NCBI GenBank assembly: GCA_036378495.1
Contig: DASUWI010000049.1
Location: 1 to 25,668 of the forward strand
Reading direction: 5' to 3'
Source: JAFALX01 sp036378495
Lineage (GTDB): Bacteria; Chloroflexota; Dormibacteria; Aeolococcales; Aeolococcaceae
Length of the DNA stretch: 25,668 nucleotides
Shown: positions 21,554-25,668 of the stretch, in pieces
Numbering within the stretch: position 1 is the first letter of the stretch
Layout of the letters: the number at the start of each line of letters is the position of its first letter
The notes under the pieces: generated by a model
Databases searched by the model: none
What the model saw: the letters and a program-made list of their open reading frames with translations, nothing else
What the model was told of the DNA's origin: nothing
Made by a program: the position numbers and the translations under genes

Positions 21554-22501
21554 TTAGGCGGCGCCGGTCAGCGACTTCCGGTAGGCGCCGGGCGAGGTGC
21601 CGTACACGCGGCGAAACGCCTTGCTGATCGACACCTCCGACTCGTAGCCGGTGCGTGCGGCGATCTCGCGCAGCCCGGCGTCGGTGGTGCGCAGGTAGTT
21701 CGCCGCCTGCGCCAGCCGGTGGCGGGTGAGGCTCTGCATCGGCGCCTCACCCGTTGCCGCGCGGAATCGCTGCGCGAATGCCGAGCGCGACAGCCCCACC
21801 GCGGCCGCGAGCGATGTGACCGACCAGTGCTCGCCGGGACGCTCGCGCATGAGACGCAGCGCACGCGCAACCTGCACATCGCGCACGGGCGGCCGGGCGC
21901 CGGCCCCCGCCTCGAGCAGGTGAGCGCGCAACGCCTGCGCCAGCAGCGCGTCGCTGAGCCGCGTGACCACTGCCTCCGCGCCCGCGGCGTTGGCCGCCAT
22001 CTCCACAGAGATCATGCGGATCAGACCCGACAGCCACTCCGGCGCCCGGCCCTCGTGGCCACGAAGGTGGAGCACGCGCGGGAGCGTCTCGAGCAGCGGA
22101 CGCGCGGTGAGCTGATCGATCGCGAATCCGCCACACACGAGCTCGGCGCGCTCGCCCCCACCGCCGTGCGTCAGCCGGCCGCCGACAGGTGGCGAGGCCG
22201 CCAGGATGTCGTCGAGCCAGAGGATGCGGCTGTCCGGCGAGTCCTTCAATGAATGTCCGTTGCCCTTGGGCATGATGACCAGATCACCGGCGTGCACGCG
22301 AATGCCGTCGCTCACACCTTCCACCACCAGCCACGCACTGCCCGCGGTGAGCAGATGAAACACCGGGCTCGGGCGCGCGGCGACGCGAAAGCCCCATGGG
22401 GAGCTCATCTCGGACAGGCAGTACACGGTGCTGCTGACGCTCATGCGCAGCAGCAGCTGGCTCATGCCGTCGTCAGGCGCGGCTGTTCCCATGGTGCGCA
22501 T
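21554..22501 (-). CDS. AraC-family regulator with cupin sensor domain
   Basis: A 315-residue regulator. The N-terminal AraC-type cupin (about residues 15-190) reads MSQLLLRMSVSSTVYCLSEMSSPWGFRVAARPSPVFHLLTAGSAWLVVEGVSDGIRVHAGDLVIMPKGNGHSL. The C-terminal double HTH (about 215-310) reads VARALRLMRERPGEHWSVTSLAAAVGLSRSAFAQRFRAATGEAPMQSLTRHRLAQAANYLRTTDAGLREIAARTGYESEVSISKAFRRVYGTSPGAYR. This architecture (cupin_6) is usual for regulators of small oxidoreductases or YCII-like genes. The ATG 22501 or 22492 is the start; longer forms run into the divergent gene's leader. It is divergent from the YCII gene (169-nt gap), its possible target. Confidence 0.92.
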   Translation of the reverse strand: MRTMGTAAPDDGMSQLLLRMSVSSTVYCLSEMSSPWGFRVAARPSPVFHLLTAGSAWLVVEGVSDGIRVHAGDLVIMPKGNGHSLKDSPDSRILWLDDILAASPPVGGRLTHGGGGERAELVCGGFAIDQLTARPLLETLPRVLHLRGHEGRAPEWLSGLIRMISVEMAANAAGAEAVVTRLSDALLAQALRAHLLEAGAGARPPVRDVQVARALRLMRERPGEHWSVTSLAAAVGLSRSAFAQRFRAATGEAPMQSLTRHRLAQAANYLRTTDAGLREIAARTGYESEVSISKAFRRVYGTSPGAYRKSLTGAA

Positions 22502-22670
22502 CGGGATGCCGCTGATCGTAGCCCGAGGCGATGTCGGGCGACTTGTCCGCCGCTCTGGAATACACAGCCGCTCGTCCTCGGTGCCACGGACAACTATCGC
22601 GGTGTCCGGGGCATTCCGCCGTGACCAAGCCGCGCCTAGGCTGTCGGCAGGCAATCGCAAGGAGGCACCC

Positions 22671-22979
22671 ATGACCACCTACCTCGTCACCTACCACGGC
22701 GGCTCGGGGCCGCCCGCAACTCCCGAGCAGGCCCAGCAGATGGCGGCCGCGTTCGGTCAGTGGCTGGCCTCGGCCGGCGACGCGGTCAAGGACCCGGGCT
22801 CGCCGCTCAAGCCGGCGACGCAGGTGGCCGGCGGCACACCGACCGAGCGCATCGCGATCGGCGGGTACTCCGTCATCGAGGCGCCCGACCTCGACGCGGC
22901 GGTGAAGATCCTGCAGCCGCATCCCTTCGTCGCGCGCGGCGGCACGCTCCAGGTTGATGAGGCGTTCTCGATCGGCTGA
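22671..22979 (+). CDS. YCII-related (DGPF-like) protein
   Basis: A 102-residue protein of the YCII-related fold, a dimeric ferredoxin-like alpha-beta barrel. The N-terminal strand (TTYLVTYHGGSGPPATPEQAQQMAAAFGQWLASAGDAVKDPGSPLKP), a central helix and the final VKILQPHPFVARGGTLQVDEAFSIG match the family. Members of this group have been tied to sigma-factor loci and dehalogenation-like chemistry, but the role here is unknown. AAGGAGG lies about 7 nt before the ATG. It is divergent from a cupin-AraC regulator and convergent with the membrane GGDEF gene, with only 3 nt between the two stops. Confidence 0.9.
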   Translation: MTTYLVTYHGGSGPPATPEQAQQMAAAFGQWLASAGDAVKDPGSPLKPATQVAGGTPTERIAIGGYSVIEAPDLDAAVKILQPHPFVARGGTLQVDEAFSIG

Positions 22980-22982
22980 GCC

Positions 22983-24512
22983 TCAGGCGGCGAGCTCGCG
23001 GTACATGCCGGCGCGGTCCTTGCCCTCGCGCTTGGCCGCGTACATGGCCACGTCGGCGCGGCGCAGCAGCTCGTCGCATGTGTCGGCGCTGCCCTCCGCG
23101 ATGGCGATGCCGATCGTGCCTCGCGCCGACAGCACGAGGTCATTGACCACGATGGGCTCACGCAGGCTCTGCAGAATGCGTCCGGCGACCGCGGCGAGGT
23201 GCCGCTGATCCGGCGCGTGCTCGATCAACACGGCGAACTCGTCGCCGCCGAGCCGTGCCGCGATGTCCGAGGGCCGCAGTGAGCGGCGCAGCCGCTCCGC
23301 CGCGATCGTCAGCACCTGGTCGCCGATGCCGTGCCCGTGGGAGTCGTTCACGCTCTTGAACTCGTCGAGGTCGATGAACAGCACGGCGCAGTGGGTGCGC
23401 AGCTCATCGCCGAGGAGCAGCGCTCGTGCCACCGCCTCGCCGAAGTACGAGCGGTTGACCAGGCCCGTGAGCGCGTCGTGGTTCGCCTGGTGGTGCAGCT
23501 CGCGCTCGCGCGCGGTGAGCAGCGCGAAGAGCCGCGTGTTGTCCTGCAGCAGCAGGTACTGGCGCACGAGCACGAGGCCGACCAGCACGAACACCGTGAT
23601 GAAGGTGAAGCTCACCGGCCCCGCAAGGACGCGCTCCCCGATGACGACCCCAACCGCTGCGACAACGGGGGGATACGGCAGCAGCACGCCGAGCAGCGAG
23701 GGGAGCGTGCGCGGCGCCGACCCGCGGTGCGGATGCGTGATGCTGTACAGCGCCGCCAGCGCGATCAGCGAGTATCCGACGATCCAGCCGCTGTCCAGCA
23801 CGTTGCCCGCGCCGTAGGTTCCCGCCGCCGTCGAGTATGCGAACGAGCTGTCGGCGACGGCCGCCGCGGCGAGACCGCCGGCGATCAGGATCAGCGGTGC
23901 GCGCCCGCTGTGCGCCACGCGGCTGATGCGCACGAGGATCATCGTGATGATGGCGACGTCGCTGAGCGGGTAGAGGAGGCTCAGCACCATGGCCAGCGTG
24001 GAGTCGGCGCCGGCCTTGTACACGGCGCCGAGCGTGGTGTCCCAGCTGATGATGAGCAGGGCGGTGCCGATCGTCAGCCCCTCCAGCACGGTGCGCACGT
24101 GGGTTCGGGCGCGCTCGTTCGCCACCGGCAGCGCGAGCACGCCGCCGATCGCCAGCGGTACGGCGATCAGATACCCCGCGTCGGCGAACGACGGGAACGG
24201 AACCTGCACGTTGCGCACGATCTGGTACCAGTCCCAGACCGTCTGTCCCAGCCCCCACGACAGCGCGGAGAGGCCGAGCAGCACCCAGGCCAGGCGCACG
24301 CGCCCGTCGCGTCGCTGCGCAGCCACGCCGCAGCACACCGCCGCGCCGAATGCCGCGAGCGTCTCGGCGATGTTGTCGAGATACAGGTACGTGTAGCGGC
24401 CGGCCACCTGCCACTGCAGCGACACCGCGCAGCCCACCGCGAACACGACGATGACCCCGGCCAGCGCCGGCCATGTCTTCCCACTGACCGAGCGCCGCAC
24501 GTCGGCTGTCAT
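22983..24512 (-). CDS. Multi-pass membrane diguanylate cyclase (GGDEF)
   Basis: A 509-residue protein. About ten hydrophobic segments fill residues 15-330, forming a membrane sensor domain of unknown ligand. A short coiled linker (LTARERELHHQANHDALTGLVNRSYF) leads into a GGDEF domain. The catalytic motif is intact (RLGGDEFAVLIE) and an RxxD inhibitory site (RPSD) lies five residues before it. This predicts synthesis of c-di-GMP with product feedback. There is no EAL or HAMP domain. Minus-strand AACAAT ends 6 nt before the ATG at 24512, compatible with a leaderless transcript. It is preceded by another GGDEF/EAL gene on the same strand at 76 nt. Confidence 0.93.
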   Translation of the reverse strand: MTADVRRSVSGKTWPALAGVIVVFAVGCAVSLQWQVAGRYTYLYLDNIAETLAAFGAAVCCGVAAQRRDGRVRLAWVLLGLSALSWGLGQTVWDWYQIVRNVQVPFPSFADAGYLIAVPLAIGGVLALPVANERARTHVRTVLEGLTIGTALLIISWDTTLGAVYKAGADSTLAMVLSLLYPLSDVAIITMILVRISRVAHSGRAPLILIAGGLAAAAVADSSFAYSTAAGTYGAGNVLDSGWIVGYSLIALAALYSITHPHRGSAPRTLPSLLGVLLPYPPVVAAVGVVIGERVLAGPVSFTFITVFVLVGLVLVRQYLLLQDNTRLFALLTARERELHHQANHDALTGLVNRSYFGEAVARALLLGDELRTHCAVLFIDLDEFKSVNDSHGHGIGDQVLTIAAERLRRSLRPSDIAARLGGDEFAVLIEHAPDQRHLAAVAGRILQSLREPIVVNDLVLSARGTIGIAIAEGSADTCDELLRRADVAMYAAKREGKDRAGMYRELAA

Positions 24513-24588
24513 GTGCGGATTGTTGTGGCCCCGCCGTAACGGCGCTGCGGCATCGGCAACACGACCGGGGAACGGATCTGGATTCTCG

Positions 24589-25668
24589 TCACCCCGCGCT
24601 CAGCGCGGGTGCGTCGGCCGCCTCGATGAACCGCGGCAGGCCGAGCGCGAACCCCTGCCCGTAGCGGACGCCGAGCTGACGGACGCGGCGAATCATCCGC
24701 CGGTCCGAGATGCCCTCGGCGATGACGTCGGCGTGGTTGCATTCCGCGAACGTGACGATCGCGCGCACCGCCGCCGCCGGCCCGCTCTCGTCGAGGTGCT
24801 CGGTAAGGCTGCGCGCCACCTTGATGTACTCCGGCTCCGCCGCGGCCAGCACCTCGAGCGTGGAGTGCCCCTCGCCGACGTCGTCGAGCGCGAAACGGAA
24901 CCCGTGTGTGCGGTACTCGGCCAGCACATCCCGCAGGCGCTGCCGGTTGGTGATCACCTCCCGCTCGCTGATCTCCAGCACGAGGTGTTCCGGAGCGCGG
25001 CCCACCCAGCGCAGCAGCATCAGCATCTGGTCGCTGCCGTGCACGGGGTCGAGCAGCGCCCACGACGACACGTTGACGAACAGCACCTCATCGGCCGGCA
25101 GCGCCGAGGCGCCCTCGAGTGCCGCGCGCCGGCTCAGCCAGTCGAGGTCGCGGGCGTACCCGAAGCGCTGCGCAGCAGTGAACAGCTCCTCGACGGACGT
25201 GTTGGCGGCAACGCCACTCGGCCGCAGCAGCGCCTCGTGGCCGATGACCACGCGCCGGTCCAGGTCGACGATCGGCTGGTACGCGGAGCGCAGGTAGCGC
25301 CCGTCGAGGATCGACTCGATGCGCGCCACGAGGTTCGCCGACCGCGTGGTGGCGTCGCTGTTCGTGTCGATGACGATGCCGCCTCGCTGCTCTCGCTTGG
25401 CGCGCAGCAGTGCCGTGTCGGCGCGGGCCACGAGCTCCTCGCCGGTCTCCGCGCCATCCCACTGCGCCACCCCGGCCGACACGGCGTCAGGGCTCGCCCC
25501 GATCAGCCGCTGGAGCACCGCCGACGCCTGCGGCGCGGCACAGCCGGGCATGAGGATGGCGAACTCGTCGCCGCCGAACCGCGCCAGGAAGTCGGTCTCG
25601 CGCAGCGCCTGGACCCACGCGTGCACCGCGTTCTCCAGCAGAAGGTCGCCCCGCTGGTGACCCCAGTC
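24589..25668 (-). CDS. GGDEF-EAL c-di-GMP protein, C-terminal part (cut by window edge)
   Basis: The last 359 residues of a protein that continues past the window edge; the frame is open at 25668. It begins inside a GGDEF domain (GHQRGDLLLENAVHAWVQALRETDFLARFGGDEFAILMPG). The GGDEF core is intact and the RxxD site is RETD. An EAL phosphodiesterase domain follows: YQPIVDLDRRVVIGHEALLRPSG, VNVSSWALLDP, LEISE, FALDDVGEGHST, EYIKVAR, VIAEGI and YGQGFALGLP. Metal and substrate residues of EAL are all recognisable, so both activities are possible. The N-terminal sensor, if any, lies outside. Confidence 0.93.
   Translation of the reverse strand, partial: DWGHQRGDLLLENAVHAWVQALRETDFLARFGGDEFAILMPGCAAPQASAVLQRLIGASPDAVSAGVAQWDGAETGEELVARADTALLRAKREQRGGIVIDTNSDATTRSANLVARIESILDGRYLRSAYQPIVDLDRRVVIGHEALLRPSGVAANTSVEELFTAAQRFGYARDLDWLSRRAALEGASALPADEVLFVNVSSWALLDPVHGSDQMLMLLRWVGRAPEHLVLEISEREVITNRQRLRDVLAEYRTHGFRFALDDVGEGHSTLEVLAAAEPEYIKVARSLTEHLDESGPAAAVRAIVTFAECNHADVIAEGISDRRMIRRVRQLGVRYGQGFALGLPRFIEAADAPALSAG

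Noticed and set aside
23331..24539. 402-residue plus-strand frame opposite the membrane GGDEF gene
   Set aside because: Composition is Arg/His/Gln-rich and it lacks motifs; the other strand has a complete GGDEF protein.

Overview
The window is a very GC-rich chromosomal stretch with GC-ending codons and short intergenic gaps. It resembles a high-GC Gram-positive such as an actinobacterium, or a related soil lineage such as Dormibacterota or Chloroflexota. Pointers are a DtxR/IdeR-type iron box, a SARP (BTAD) regulator, a CadI/ArsI protein of mycobacterial type, a short UvrA2-like ATPase and several apparently leaderless genes. The exact phylum cannot be fixed from this sequence.

Left part (1-5958), mostly housekeeping. 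It opens with the 5' end of a 1-pyrroline-5-carboxylate dehydrogenase gene (minus strand), then a vapBC toxin-antitoxin pair (minus). A tight run follows on the plus strand: lipA and lipB (overlapping by 4 nt), then a DtxR-family regulator. Its stop codon lies inside a perfect 19-bp iron box that precedes an FTR1-type iron permease. Next come a small unknown gene, rpiA coupled to it by a CTGA overlap, and a tRNA-Val(TAC).

Middle part (about 6000-12020), accessory and regulatory. It holds a mazEF-type toxin-antitoxin pair, an ECF sigma factor divergent from a MarR regulator over a palindrome-rich promoter, a small lipoprotein, a second ECF sigma factor with a coupled membrane (anti-sigma-like) protein, another lipoprotein, an anchored extracytoplasmic protein, and a basic SAP/Rho-N-like protein behind a structured leader.

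Region 12044-14976 starts with a PEBP-family protein and a VOC protein. A divergent arsenic cluster follows: arsR-aqpS-arsC on the minus strand, overlapping by GTGA junctions, and arsI/cadI on the plus strand, sharing a palindromic control region. Together these suggest reduction of arsenate, release of arsenite through an aquaglyceroporin channel, and handling of organoarsenicals or cadmium. No arsenite pump is present in the window.

Right part (15134-25668). A SARP-type regulator is followed by a large secreted protein with a propeller-like N-terminus and three Ig-like repeats; its original stop codon appears to be lost. Convergent to it lies an AraC - VOC - UvrA2-like operon (minus). Then come a cupin-AraC regulator divergent from a YCII protein, and two c-di-GMP genes: a multi-pass membrane GGDEF protein and a GGDEF-EAL protein cut by the window edge.

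I found no CRISPR array, insertion sequence, prophage or replication origin. The most distinctive observations are the iron box next to a regulator that has lost most DtxR metal ligands, two coupled genes whose only plausible start is CTG, a recurring leaderless promoter layout, a shared 16-bp motif around the second sigma factor, and the compact arsenic cluster.
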